Made by a program: the position numbers and the translations under genes. A stretch of 64,000 nucleotides of DNA from Phycisphaerae bacterium (lineage in GTDB: Bacteria; Planctomycetota; Phycisphaerae; Phycisphaerales; UBA1924): positions 176,309-240,308 of the forward strand of contig JAUIHS010000002.1 in the NCBI GenBank assembly GCA_030432255.1, in the 5' to 3' direction. Under the pieces are notes generated by a model, which did no database searches, was not told where the DNA came from, and saw only the letters and a program-made list of their open reading frames with translations. Shown here in pieces: positions 54,007-62,883 of this stretch. Positions within the stretch are counted from its first letter, which is position 1. Every line of letters starts with the position of its first letter.

Positions 54007-56841
54007 ATGAAGACTTCGACCGTTCACCGGTGCCGTGTCTCTGCGAGAGCCGCGATCGCGGCGACCTGCTGCCTTGCGTCCGCCCTGGCGTCAACGGCCG
54101 ATGCCGATGTCCGCATCAACGAAGTGCTCTTCAATCCCGGGATCCTCGGGAGCGGGCATGAGGGCTTCGATCACGAGTGGGTCGAACTCTACAACGCGGG
54201 TCCGGCAGATGTGAATCTCGCCGGCACGACGATCACGGCGGGCGACGGGGTGGTCGCCGCAACACTGCCCGCATGGAACATGCCCGCTGACACGTGGCTC
54301 ACCGTTCACTTCGACGTTGGTACTGACGACTCGGACTTCGACGATCGGCGCGGTGACTACTACGTCGGCGCTGCGATTGACGTCTTTGACACGGACGAGG
54401 ATGAGTGTGCGATTTACTCCGGTGCGCCGGGAGCCGGAACGATCACGGACTTCGTCTCGTGGAGCGGCCTCGGCGCCTATGTACCTGACGTCGCTCACGG
54501 CTTCGCCACCGGAGCCGGCATCTGGGCTCCCGGTGCGTACATCGACGTGACCTCCCTGCCCGTCGGCTACACCATCCTTCGCTACTTCGACGGGTACGAC
54601 AGCGACACGCTGGATGACTGGTGGGTCATGACGTGGTCCGTATACGTGCACAGCAATGGCTACATCAAGGAGAACCCGGTTCAGGAGGTTCCCTTCAACC
54701 GGAGTATCTCCGATACGGACACCCCGACATTCGACTGGGTCGATGTTCCCTTCGCCGATGACTACGAGTTGCAGGTTGACAACGATGTCGACTTCTCGTC
54801 GCCCGTGATCAACGTCACCGTGGCCGCGTCGGACTACACGCCGGGGGTCGGCCTGGCTGACGATGTCTACTTCTGGCGCGTGCGTGCCAATGTCGGCGGG
54901 CAGCCCACCGTGTGGGCGACCGAATGGTCCGTGGTTGTTCTCCCCGGTCTGCCGGTGCCGGCGCGGGCGAGTCGGGGCCAGGTCAACTGCCAGCACCTCT
55001 GGCAGCGCAAGGACACCCAACTCCTCTGCCTCTGGGACGAGCGGAACGACACGCGTCCCGGCTGTCCCGAGACAGGCAACTGCCGGTGGGATGCGGCACA
55101 TCCCAACAGCAACCCCCCCACCAATGGCTGTCAGCATGGGCGGATGTATTGTGTGCCGACTTCCATTGCCATGGTGAATCGTGCCTACGGGGGCGACCTG
55201 AGCATCGACCGGTGTGCCTACAACATGAACGCGCCACGGCGTGCGGCTCCGGAGGGCGATCTCGGCCACAACCAGGGCTACGCGCCGCCTCCCGGCAGCA
55301 ACCAGGAGACGAATGGACTGTCGTGGGCGATGAACAACGCCGCGGTGACCGTCACGGCGAATCCGACGTTCGCTCAGCTCACGGGTTTCGTTGACGACCA
55401 GGGCTGCTTCATGGCGCGCATTCCCGGCCACATGGTCGTGATTGACAATTACCTGTCGTACACATCGCTGTCGACGGGCACGGTCATTCAGATCCTCTAT
55501 TCCGAGGATCCCTGGCGCGGTCCGAGCGTGCGTTTCGTCTACAACTACATTTTCAACTTCACGCCGACCACGCATGCCAGCGCGCTGCATCGCACGACCC
55601 GCCTGGCGCACGCGTTCACGCTGCCGTCAAGCGGCGTGACGGCCCGGATGCAGGAAGCATCCGTGACGACGGATTCCGATGGCGACGGCATCATGGACTT
55701 CGATGAAGCCAACCCGCGGACCCTGGAATCCAACCGCATGGTTGTGGACACGGACCGCGACCAGGTGGACGACAAGTTCGAGATCCTCAACTACACCTTC
55801 CATGACACCTACCACGTCGGGCATGAGAACGATGCCCTCACCTTCCCGGACGTCGACGGCGACGGCATGCGCGCAGAGAATGACTGCGATTCGGATACGC
55901 ACGCTGTCAACGGTGGCGATGGCGACTTTGATGGTGGCGAGGACACGGATGGCGACGGGCAGAATCCGGATGCCGGCATGGAGACGTGTCAGTTCGATCC
56001 CACGGACTCGCTCATCAGTGTCGACGTGGATCGCACCGTCTATCTCATCGGTGATCCCGTCTTTCTCATTGATCCACCCACCCGCACCTACCATTACCTC
56101 TCCACTTACAACTACGAACTTGGTGGAGACTGTCCGCCCCGCGCGGATGGCGATGGGTTGGGGCACACGGGCGCCTTTGCGACGGACATCTTCGGTACCG
56201 CCAATGCGCCTCACCTCGTGGAGATGTGTACGGTGCCCGGGCTTCGTCACCTCACGGTGGACGTCCTTGATGACAACCTGGTCTCGATTCCCGACTGTAT
56301 TGATCCGCAGACGTGCTGGTACTGCATCTTCCCACCCACGTTCCTCACCGTGACCACGATCACGGACCCGATCGACGTGGAGGTTCCCGGTTCCATCACC
56401 GTCTTCGTCGACACCGAGATGGGTCCGCAGCCGATGATCCCGATCCAGTTCATCACGACGCCGGAGATCGAGTTCATCAGCGGTGAGGTCAATCCCGATG
56501 CGCCGTACATGACCCTCGTGGAGACACAGCCTTCGGGCCAGGCCACCGCGCAGTTCATCGCACACCAACCGGGCTTCTACTCCATCCAGGCCTTCATCCC
56601 GGATACCAGTTTCGGAGACCAGGGATTCGTGAACGTGCTGCCGCCCCAGGAGTGCCCCGGTGATGCCGACGGCGACCTCGATGTGGACTTTGACGATCTC
56701 AATACCGTCCTCGCCAACTGGGCCCAGAAGGTGCCCCCGGGCACCCAGGGCGACGTCGATTTCAACGGCTTCATCGACTTCGATGATCTCAACACCGTTC
56801 TCGGGAACTGGGGCCTGACCTGCGGTATCCCTGTGAACTGA
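54007..56841 (+). CDS. Giant exported protein: lamin-tail domain, C39-like peptidase, dockerin-like tail
   Basis: 944 residues, preceded by TCGGAGGAG. A signal peptide (ATCCLASALASTADA) leads into a lamin-tail domain (VRINEVLFNPG...EWVELYNAGPADVNLAGTTI, 35-180). An Ig/FN3-like segment (FDWVDVPFADDYELQVD) follows. A C39-like papain-fold region has the cysteine in GRMYCVPTSIAMVNRAYGG (about 385) and the histidine in IPGHMVVIDNYL. After it come calcium-binding repeats (DSDGDGIMDFDEAN) and a final dockerin-like pair, VDFDDLNTVLANW and IDFDDLNTVLGNWG. Proteolysis or crosslinking outside the cell is inferred. Confidence 0.78.
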   Translation: MKTSTVHRCRVSARAAIAATCCLASALASTADADVRINEVLFNPGILGSGHEGFDHEWVELYNAGPADVNLAGTTITAGDGVVAATLPAWNMPADTWLTVHFDVGTDDSDFDDRRGDYYVGAAIDVFDTDEDECAIYSGAPGAGTITDFVSWSGLGAYVPDVAHGFATGAGIWAPGAYIDVTSLPVGYTILRYFDGYDSDTLDDWWVMTWSVYVHSNGYIKENPVQEVPFNRSISDTDTPTFDWVDVPFADDYELQVDNDVDFSSPVINVTVAASDYTPGVGLADDVYFWRVRANVGGQPTVWATEWSVVVLPGLPVPARASRGQVNCQHLWQRKDTQLLCLWDERNDTRPGCPETGNCRWDAAHPNSNPPTNGCQHGRMYCVPTSIAMVNRAYGGDLSIDRCAYNMNAPRRAAPEGDLGHNQGYAPPPGSNQETNGLSWAMNNAAVTVTANPTFAQLTGFVDDQGCFMARIPGHMVVIDNYLSYTSLSTGTVIQILYSEDPWRGPSVRFVYNYIFNFTPTTHASALHRTTRLAHAFTLPSSGVTARMQEASVTTDSDGDGIMDFDEANPRTLESNRMVVDTDRDQVDDKFEILNYTFHDTYHVGHENDALTFPDVDGDGMRAENDCDSDTHAVNGGDGDFDGGEDTDGDGQNPDAGMETCQFDPTDSLISVDVDRTVYLIGDPVFLIDPPTRTYHYLSTYNYELGGDCPPRADGDGLGHTGAFATDIFGTANAPHLVEMCTVPGLRHLTVDVLDDNLVSIPDCIDPQTCWYCIFPPTFLTVTTITDPIDVEVPGSITVFVDTEMGPQPMIPIQFITTPEIEFISGEVNPDAPYMTLVETQPSGQATAQFIAHQPGFYSIQAFIPDTSFGDQGFVNVLPPQECPGDADGDLDVDFDDLNTVLANWAQKVPPGTQGDVDFNGFIDFDDLNTVLGNWGLTCGIPVN

Positions 56842-56904
56842 GTGTCCCGGCGACGGTTCGTCGCGGCCTGTTTTGTTCGGATTAAAATCGGAATCCAGCC
56901 CTGC

Positions 56905-56961
56905 CGGTCGCCGCTCCCGGTCCACTGGCCCAATTCCCTGTCCCCTCCGGGCCGGCGACCG
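56905..56961. repeat. Inverted repeat enclosing heptameric units upstream of the ECF sigma gene
   Basis: Perfect 9-bp inverted repeat CGGTCGCCG (56905-56913) and CGGCGACCG (56953-56961). It encloses five C-rich phased units (gctcccg, gtccact, ggcccaa, ttccctg, tcccctc). It is in the gap between the dockerin-tailed gene and the ECF sigma gene and could be a transcript hairpin; no T-run follows. Confidence 0.6.
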
Positions 56962-56976
56962 ACAATACTTCCTGAG

Positions 56977-57522
56977 ATGCCCTCAGGACACGACCCCAAG
57001 GCGATCTTCGAGATCCTCGTGCGCGAACATGAGGCCATGCTCACGCTCTACCTCCGCTCCGCACTCGATGACGCCGCGGCCGTCGATGACATCTTCCAGG
57101 AGACGATGCTCGTCGCCTGGCGCAGGCTCGATGACTTCGATCGCTCTCGCCCCTTCGGCCCCTGGCTGCGAGGCATCGCGCACAAGCTCGTTCTTGCCCA
57201 CAGCCGCAAGTCGCGCCGCCGGGGGATCGTCTGCAACGACACCGTCCTTCTCCGGATCGAGGAGCAACTCGCGCACATCCATGAGCGGGCTGGCGACACG
57301 CTCGAGGAGAAGACCGCCGAACTCGCCGAGTGCATGCGCCGTCTGCCCCACGATCAACGCCGCGCCGTCGAGCTCCGCTACGGCGCTGCGCAGACCCCTG
57401 ATCAGGTCGCCGCCGCCCTCGACATCTCGCGCGAAGCACTCAAGAAGCGACTTCAGCGCGCCCGCGCTCAACTCCTCGACTGCCTCCGCACCAAGCACGT
57501 CCTCCTGGAGGCCGACGCATGA
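56977..57522 (+). CDS. ECF-type sigma-70 factor
   Basis: 181 residues, the usual ECF size. Region 2: LYLRSALDDAAAVDDIFQETMLVAWRRLDDFDRSRPFGPWLRGIAHKL. Region 4: LPHDQRRAVELRYGAAQTPDQVAAALDISREALKKRLQRARAQL. ECF factors direct RNA polymerase to a small regulon, often autogenous, and are held inactive by a membrane anti-sigma. The ATG at 56977 is used although the frame is open upstream. The stop overlaps the start of the next gene (ATGA), which encodes the likely anti-sigma. Confidence 0.88.
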   Translation: MPSGHDPKAIFEILVREHEAMLTLYLRSALDDAAAVDDIFQETMLVAWRRLDDFDRSRPFGPWLRGIAHKLVLAHSRKSRRRGIVCNDTVLLRIEEQLAHIHERAGDTLEEKTAELAECMRRLPHDQRRAVELRYGAAQTPDQVAAALDISREALKKRLQRARAQLLDCLRTKHVLLEADA

Positions 57523-58529
57523 GTAAGCATGAACATACCGACCAGGTCCGGGCGCACGCCGAGGCCATAGTTGCCGAACAACTTGATCATCCCGAGGGGG
57601 CCTACCCCTCTGAGATCAGCGCAGCCACGTCACGCCATGTCGCGGACGCCCAACTCGTTGAAGCCCTGCTGCGCCACCACTACCCGTCGCCCACCGACGG
57701 CGAGGCGCGCGAGCGGCGCATTGATCAGGTCCTCGGCGCACTTGCCAGTGAACCCGTCGAAGCGCCCGTGACACACGCCGGAGCGGAGCGCGATCCGGTC
57801 ACCCACCGACCCGCGCGCCGGTCGCGTCGTCGCTGGCGCATCGCGCCGTTGAGCGCGATGCTGCTCCTCTTCGTGACCGCATCCGTGTGGTGGATCGCAA
57901 CGCCGGCAACCTCCGCGGCGTCGACGCTCGACTTTGTCATCGCTGCCGCGGATCGACCGGAAGATCGCACGTACAGTGTGACGATCGAGTCGCGGGCCGG
58001 TGCCCCGATTCAGTTCCATCAGGAGACGCGGCTGGACGTTCGAGGCCGCGATCACTTCGTCATGCGCCGCGCCACGCCCCTGGGCCGAGACATCATCTTC
58101 GGTTCCAACGGGAGTCAGTCGTGGATCATCTCACCGCTGGGCACGGTCACGCGGCACGAGGGTCCGGAGCTTCTCGACCGCTGGCGCACGCGGCGTGAGG
58201 CGGTGCTTCCATTCCACAATGTGAGCGAGGCATTGACGTTCCTCGACAGCAAGTACGACCTGGAGATTGTGGATGCCACGATGCAACTCGATACGTTCGA
58301 GGGCGACGTGATCCACCTGAGTGGGCGACGCGCCGTCGATGCGGGCCTTGGTCCGACGCACGCGGACATCTGGTGCGATGCCCGCACCGGCAGCCTCCTT
58401 CGCCTCGTCCTGATCCTCCCGAGCGAGTGGAGTCCGTCGGGTCACGCAGCTCGTGTCACGTTTGACCTTGAGAGCACGGACAGCCTTCCGGACGACTGGT
58501 TCGAACCGGAGGCACAGGTGACGCAGTAG
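57519..58529 (+). CDS. Probable membrane anti-sigma factor with a periplasmic LolA-like domain
   Basis: 336 residues, co-translated with the ECF sigma factor. The cytoplasmic N-terminus is about 110 residues; the usual zinc HxxxCxxC motif is not present. A membrane helix (IAPLSAMLLLFVTASVWWIAT) follows. The exterior part of about 200 residues (DRPEDRTYSVTIESRAGAPIQFHQETRLDVRGRDHFVM...SGRRAVDAGLGPTHADIWCD) resembles the LolA/LppX/DUF2092 half-barrel that binds lipid. This suggests sensing of an envelope lipid or precursor, an inference. Confidence 0.7.
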   Translation: MSKHEHTDQVRAHAEAIVAEQLDHPEGAYPSEISAATSRHVADAQLVEALLRHHYPSPTDGEARERRIDQVLGALASEPVEAPVTHAGAERDPVTHRPARRSRRRWRIAPLSAMLLLFVTASVWWIATPATSAASTLDFVIAAADRPEDRTYSVTIESRAGAPIQFHQETRLDVRGRDHFVMRRATPLGRDIIFGSNGSQSWIISPLGTVTRHEGPELLDRWRTRREAVLPFHNVSEALTFLDSKYDLEIVDATMQLDTFEGDVIHLSGRRAVDAGLGPTHADIWCDARTGSLLRLVLILPSEWSPSGHAARVTFDLESTDSLPDDWFEPEAQVTQ

Positions 58530-58548
58530 GCGCATCGCGCCAGGGCGG

Positions 58549-59106
58549 TCAAATCCCGATGTCGGGTGCCGACTGGTTCTTGTCGAGTGCGACCACGAAC
58601 TCCTCCGCCCCTTTGCGCATCTCACCAGTCTTTCTGAAGCCAAGCCTCTGCACAAGGCACACTGATCGCACGTTCACAGCGTCAATGTACGCGACAGCCT
58701 CGCGCACTCCGCGTCCGCCTGCCCACGCCAAAGCTGCTTCGCACGCCTCTCCCATCATGCCCCGCCCCCAGAATCTCGGTAACTGGTGGTACGCGAGCTC
58801 GGCGCGATCCTCAAGCGCGTTGAATCCCACGGCGCCGACGAATGCGCCGCTTGACTTCTCAAGGACAGCCCAGCGAAGCCCGCGGCCCGCAGCGGCCATG
58901 CGCTGGAAGAACTCGATGATCTGGTCTGAGGTCGCTGCATCCGCCGCGGGCAGAGCGAGCCGTTGGCCTTCCCAGTTCGTCACAGCGCCGGAGTATCGAC
59001 AGACCGCCTCCGAAGACCACAGTTTGAACATACCTGCGGAGTGTGACGCGGTGAGTGCTTCGAGCAGCATTCTTTCCGTGTGAAGTGTCGGTGGATGGAT
59101 GTGCAT
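58549..59106 (-). CDS. GNAT acetyltransferase, RimJ/RimL-like
   Basis: 185 residues from the ATG at 59106 (MHIHPPTLHTERMLLEALT). It has the RimJ/RimL hallmarks: TERMLLEALT at the start, WAVLEKSSGAFVGAVGFNALEDRAELAYHQLPRFWGRGMMGEACEAAL and NVRSVCLVQRLGFRKTG. It is convergent to the anti-sigma gene with 19 bp between stops. Acceptor unknown. Confidence 0.82.
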   Translation of the reverse strand: MHIHPPTLHTERMLLEALTASHSAGMFKLWSSEAVCRYSGAVTNWEGQRLALPAADAATSDQIIEFFQRMAAAGRGLRWAVLEKSSGAFVGAVGFNALEDRAELAYHQLPRFWGRGMMGEACEAALAWAGGRGVREAVAYIDAVNVRSVCLVQRLGFRKTGEMRKGAEEFVVALDKNQSAPDIGI

Positions 59107-59185
59107 CGAAGGGACCGGCAGGACGGTGGTGCAGCGGCACTCGGGGTGCTGAGGCGAGCGAGGTCGAGGTCTCATCATCTCGGCG

Positions 59186-61579
59186 TCAATCAACCAACCC
59201 CCGCGCTCGTTCCAGATACTCACTGAACTCGTCTGCGGACTCCAGCCATGCGAGTCGCTCCACCTCGCGGCTGATCCGGTCCTCGTGGCCGCCGCGCTTC
59301 GCGAGGATCTCGAGCATGCGGACCCATGAGTGCCAGTACGCGCGCTCATACCGACCCGCTGACTGCGCGGATTCGCTGACCCGGCGGAAGGCATCGAATG
59401 CTGTTGCCGCATCGCCACTTCGGAATGCCGCCTCTCCGAGACCGAGCATCCATTCTTCGCGGGCGCCGCCTGATTCGACCAGATCCGTGAAGACCCGGGC
59501 AGCCGCCTCAGCCTCGCCGGACAACAGCCTCGCCCAGCCCAATCGGTCCGCCTGGATCAGGGTCGCCGCATCCCAGTGCTGTTCGCAGTACGCATGCAGG
59601 GCCGCCATGGTGTCGCCAAGAGCCGGATCGACCGTCGGATCGACGTCGAGCATCACGAGCGTGTGTGGTTGGACAGACGACCAGACCTCTTCGCTGATCG
59701 TGCGGACCAGCGCGGCCGCGCTTCCCTGCCACGCACTCAGTTCTTCCACGAACGCCGGGAGTGCATCAAGTCGATCGAGTGCCGACAGCGCGCGGTACTT
59801 CGCCGCCATGCCATCGAGGTTCACCGGCCGATTCGTACCGAATGCATCGAGTGCATCCTGGTAACGGGACAGAGCCACGAGCCCGTGCGCTCGCATCGAC
59901 GCGGACTCAGCGGCGGCGATCGCACCGGTCGTGTCGACGTGATCCAACGCGGCCAGAAGTTGTTCCGCGGCGAAGGTCGCCTGGAAGCGCTCTGTTTCAC
60001 TCAGTCCCGCAGCCTCAGGCCCCTGGGCCAGGCGCAACGCACGCAGCCACCCGAGTGCCGCGAGCGCACTGGCTTCGATGCTCGTCTCCGAGCCTGCATC
60101 GATGCGTCCCAGGACACTTGAGGCCTGAAGCATGTCCACTTTCTGTGCTCCATCGGATCCACTCGTGTAACGATCAATGAGCATTCTTCCCAGCCAGAGT
60201 CGCCATGGGTCCGATTGTGCGGAGGGCATCGATGATGCATCTACGGCTTCCAGTGCAACGATTGCCACGGGCGTGGTGCCGCAGGCAGGCGTGCCGCGGG
60301 TCGACTCGATCGCGTGTCGTGCCGCGGCGAGCAGCATCGTGTACGACTCGTCCCGGTCGTCAGTGAGCGCCGCTGCCCGCAGCATCCAGGCTGTCGACTC
60401 ATCACATCGATCGGCATCACGCAGAAGCAGTGCGCCAGCATAAGCGGCATCCGACTGCCAATGTGCGGCGAGGTCAGTTCGCTCCAGTGTCTGTTCGAGC
60501 AACGGGAGCAGATCAACTTCCGGAGCATCGCGCCCGACACGTTCCAGCCACCCGGCCACGGCAATGCCGGGGAGACTGCCATACGGCAGCCTTGAGGTGC
60601 AGATGCAGGAGACCCGACCGACGGCACGATCACGCATATCGCGGCTCGATGCCAGTTCCTCGTGAAGCGCGAGCGCCCGTGCGTACGCGCTTGCGCGTCG
60701 TTCTCCCGACTCAAGGCGACTGGCCTCCGCACACCCGACCCGGAGCCACGTGTCAGCGAGGGCGAGTTGCCAGAATGGATCAGGGCCATCGCCGCCGATG
60801 AACGGGGTGGTTTCTCCTGCCTGCTGCATGGCAGTTCGTGCGCCGGATGCGTCATTCTGCTCGGACCGCGCGATGGCACGCGCGAGGACCGCTTCACCAC
60901 CGACCTGAGCCGCGATCGCAACATCGCGCGAGCGGCGTGCGACACCGTGCGCGCTCTCCGACTCGCTCTCGCCCCGATCATCGCGCCCGCCCAGGCGTTC
61001 GGCGAGGCCGGAGAGAAGCAGACGCGTGGCTTCCGACCAGTCCGAGACCACCTCGACATCCTCGATCAATGCAGAGACGCGCTCCGCGTGTGCACTGCGC
61101 GATTCCATGTCGGAGGTTGAGAAGCCCAGCAGCAATTCCGCGCGTGCCATCCGCAGCGGCAGATGGACCCCCGCCATCTGAATGGCGCGCTGGCGGGCGC
61201 GTTCGCCGTCCGTGTCCCCATCCTGTCCGAAGGCGGCGCGCTGCGCCGAGTTCTCGATGATCTCATCGCTCAGCGCAATCGCACGCTCCGCGACCCGGAT
61301 GATCTCACGGGCATGCTCGCTGACCACATCACGCTGATCCTGCGTCGTCACCCCGTACAGCAGGGCAAGGTCCCAGCCGGGCAGGCTGATGATGCGTACG
61401 TGATCCTCGACCTGGGTGGCAAAGAGATCCAGAAGTTCGATGGAGGCCCGGGTGCGCTCGATTTCCGCAGCACGATCACGAATGCGTTCCCTGAGCAGAT
61501 CGGGGGTGGTGGGTGTGGACTGTGCCAGGGTCGCGCCGCAGATCGCCGCGATGAGCCAGGCACCGGTTCGTCTGATCAT
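59186..61579 (-). CDS. Exported helical-repeat (TPR-like) protein
   Basis: 797 residues. A signal peptide (GAWLIAAICGATLAQ) is followed by a long alpha-helical protein with TPR/SEL1-like pairs (e.g. AALGWLRALRLAQGPEAAG, GAREEWMLGLGEAAFRSGDAATAFDAFRRVSE). No enzyme motif is seen. Its start overlaps the stop of the exbD gene (ATGA), so the exported scaffold is translated with an ExbD component. A scaffold in an energy-coupled envelope machine is a possibility, not shown. Confidence 0.65.
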   Translation of the reverse strand: MIRRTGAWLIAAICGATLAQSTPTTPDLLRERIRDRAAEIERTRASIELLDLFATQVEDHVRIISLPGWDLALLYGVTTQDQRDVVSEHAREIIRVAERAIALSDEIIENSAQRAAFGQDGDTDGERARQRAIQMAGVHLPLRMARAELLLGFSTSDMESRSAHAERVSALIEDVEVVSDWSEATRLLLSGLAERLGGRDDRGESESESAHGVARRSRDVAIAAQVGGEAVLARAIARSEQNDASGARTAMQQAGETTPFIGGDGPDPFWQLALADTWLRVGCAEASRLESGERRASAYARALALHEELASSRDMRDRAVGRVSCICTSRLPYGSLPGIAVAGWLERVGRDAPEVDLLPLLEQTLERTDLAAHWQSDAAYAGALLLRDADRCDESTAWMLRAAALTDDRDESYTMLLAAARHAIESTRGTPACGTTPVAIVALEAVDASSMPSAQSDPWRLWLGRMLIDRYTSGSDGAQKVDMLQASSVLGRIDAGSETSIEASALAALGWLRALRLAQGPEAAGLSETERFQATFAAEQLLAALDHVDTTGAIAAAESASMRAHGLVALSRYQDALDAFGTNRPVNLDGMAAKYRALSALDRLDALPAFVEELSAWQGSAAALVRTISEEVWSSVQPHTLVMLDVDPTVDPALGDTMAALHAYCEQHWDAATLIQADRLGWARLLSGEAEAAARVFTDLVESGGAREEWMLGLGEAAFRSGDAATAFDAFRRVSESAQSAGRYERAYWHSWVRMLEILAKRGGHEDRISREVERLAWLESADEFSEYLERARGLVD

Positions 61580-62133
61580 GGCGTGGGCTCCGCGAATCGG
61601 ATCTCGGTGAATCCTGCTCGCTTCAGGGTGTTGAGCACGCCCAGCGAGTGCTCCCAGAGTGCGTCCTCGACCGGGGCGATGATGAAGCGCTGGTCCTCGG
61701 CAACTACGCCCTCCTTCAACGCGATCAGGCGCTCGTGGAGCCCTTCATTGCCGCGGCTCAGTTCGCCGAGCAGTGGTGAACTGGACGCGAGCGCGTATTC
61801 ACCCGCAGCATCTCCCAGGGAGCGCACCTCGATGCGGATGGGTGTGCGCGGCAATGCGAACGGATCCGACTCGGTTGCCGTTGTATCCCGGGGGAGCGTC
61901 ATGTCGAATCGCTCCTCGCGAGGTTTGAACTCGGCGATGAGCAGGAAGTACATCAGCAGCAGAAAGACGACATCGATCATGGCCGTGAGGTTCAGCCGCA
62001 ACCGGGGGCGGGAAGCCTCGCGCAGGTGGCGCATCCGCACATGCTCGTGCTCCACCATCACATCGGAGGTCCGGACCAGATCGGTCGTTTCCCAACCGGC
62101 CTCGTCAGTACCTGGCTCGCGCACGCCGCTCAT
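61576..62133 (-). CDS. ExbD/TolR-family biopolymer transport protein
   Basis: 185 residues. The family core LRLNLTAMIDVVFLLLMYFLLIAEF has the membrane helix with the key aspartate that takes protons from the MotA-like partner. The periplasmic domain follows (RIEVRSLGDAAGEYALASSSPLLG). A start at 62139 (GTG) is also possible. No ExbB/TolQ gene lies next to it, although the two normally pair; it may be upstream of another region. It is flanked by two unknown genes on the same strand. Confidence 0.8.
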   Translation of the reverse strand: MSGVREPGTDEAGWETTDLVRTSDVMVEHEHVRMRHLREASRPRLRLNLTAMIDVVFLLLMYFLLIAEFKPREERFDMTLPRDTTATESDPFALPRTPIRIEVRSLGDAAGEYALASSSPLLGELSRGNEGLHERLIALKEGVVAEDQRFIIAPVEDALWEHSLGVLNTLKRAGFTEIRFAEPTP

Positions 62134-62178
62134 GCACACATGGTAGAGGTGCGCCCCGCCATCGTCACCCGAAGGCCC

Positions 62179-62835
62179 TCAACTCGATACGGCCTGGGCT
62201 TCCTCGTGAGCCTCCCGACATGCCTCCGCGAGCGCCTGGATCAGTTTTTCGTGGTCGCCGATGGTGCCCAGCAGGTCCATCAGCGAATCCACGCGATCCT
62301 CCGCGGTGTTGCCGGACGCCATCTCAAGTGCCGCATCGCCCAGAGCCTCGGACGCGGCGAGCATCCACGCCATGTCCGGTTCACCCTCCGGCGGTTCAAC
62401 CGTGGTGCGCACGGTGACCGGCCCGATCATGACGATCGGCCACATCCGGAGCCGTGTCTCCGGTTCGCGGACGACGACGAGGACGGGGACCTCTTCGGTG
62501 TTGGCCCGGTCGCGGAGGTCGCGGCCGTTGGCGCCGACGAGCATGGGTTCAATGAGGTAGGCGCCGGGCTCGATCGCGAAGTCGTCGGACATCTCCGTGA
62601 GGCACACGAGGTGACCGGAGTCCACGGCCTGCATGCGCTTCTGGCGTCGCGCTTCCTGCAGGGGCAGGGCGATCCGCATCATTCGCTCGAAGTCGTCGGC
62701 CTGGTGAGCTCGCTCGAGTGCGTCGCGGCTCAGGCGCTCGGCTTCAAAGTACGCACCCTTGTGCAGCGCTTCGCCGGCACGCTCCATCAGCGCATCGATC
62801 TTCTCTCCGGCTCCCTTTGCCTTCCTCGTCGCCAT
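62179..62835 (-). CDS. Helical protein of unknown function
   Basis: 218 residues from the ATG at 62835, with GGAGAG upstream. The N-terminal 80 residues look like one TPR-type hairpin pair (ALMERAGEALHKGAYFEAERLSRDALERAHQADDFERMMRIALPLQEARRQKR). The middle is strand-rich with TVEPPEGEPDMAWML. No motif I can name. It lies 48 bp downstream of the gene at 62884-63531 and 45 bp before exbD, in the same direction. Confidence 0.6.
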   Translation of the reverse strand: MATRKAKGAGEKIDALMERAGEALHKGAYFEAERLSRDALERAHQADDFERMMRIALPLQEARRQKRMQAVDSGHLVCLTEMSDDFAIEPGAYLIEPMLVGANGRDLRDRANTEEVPVLVVVREPETRLRMWPIVMIGPVTVRTTVEPPEGEPDMAWMLAASEALGDAALEMASGNTAEDRVDSLMDLLGTIGDHEKLIQALAEACREAHEEAQAVSS

Positions 62836-62883
62836 GGCGCATTCTCTCCTCAGCCCGTCTCCGAGCACCGCGCGGCGGTGATC

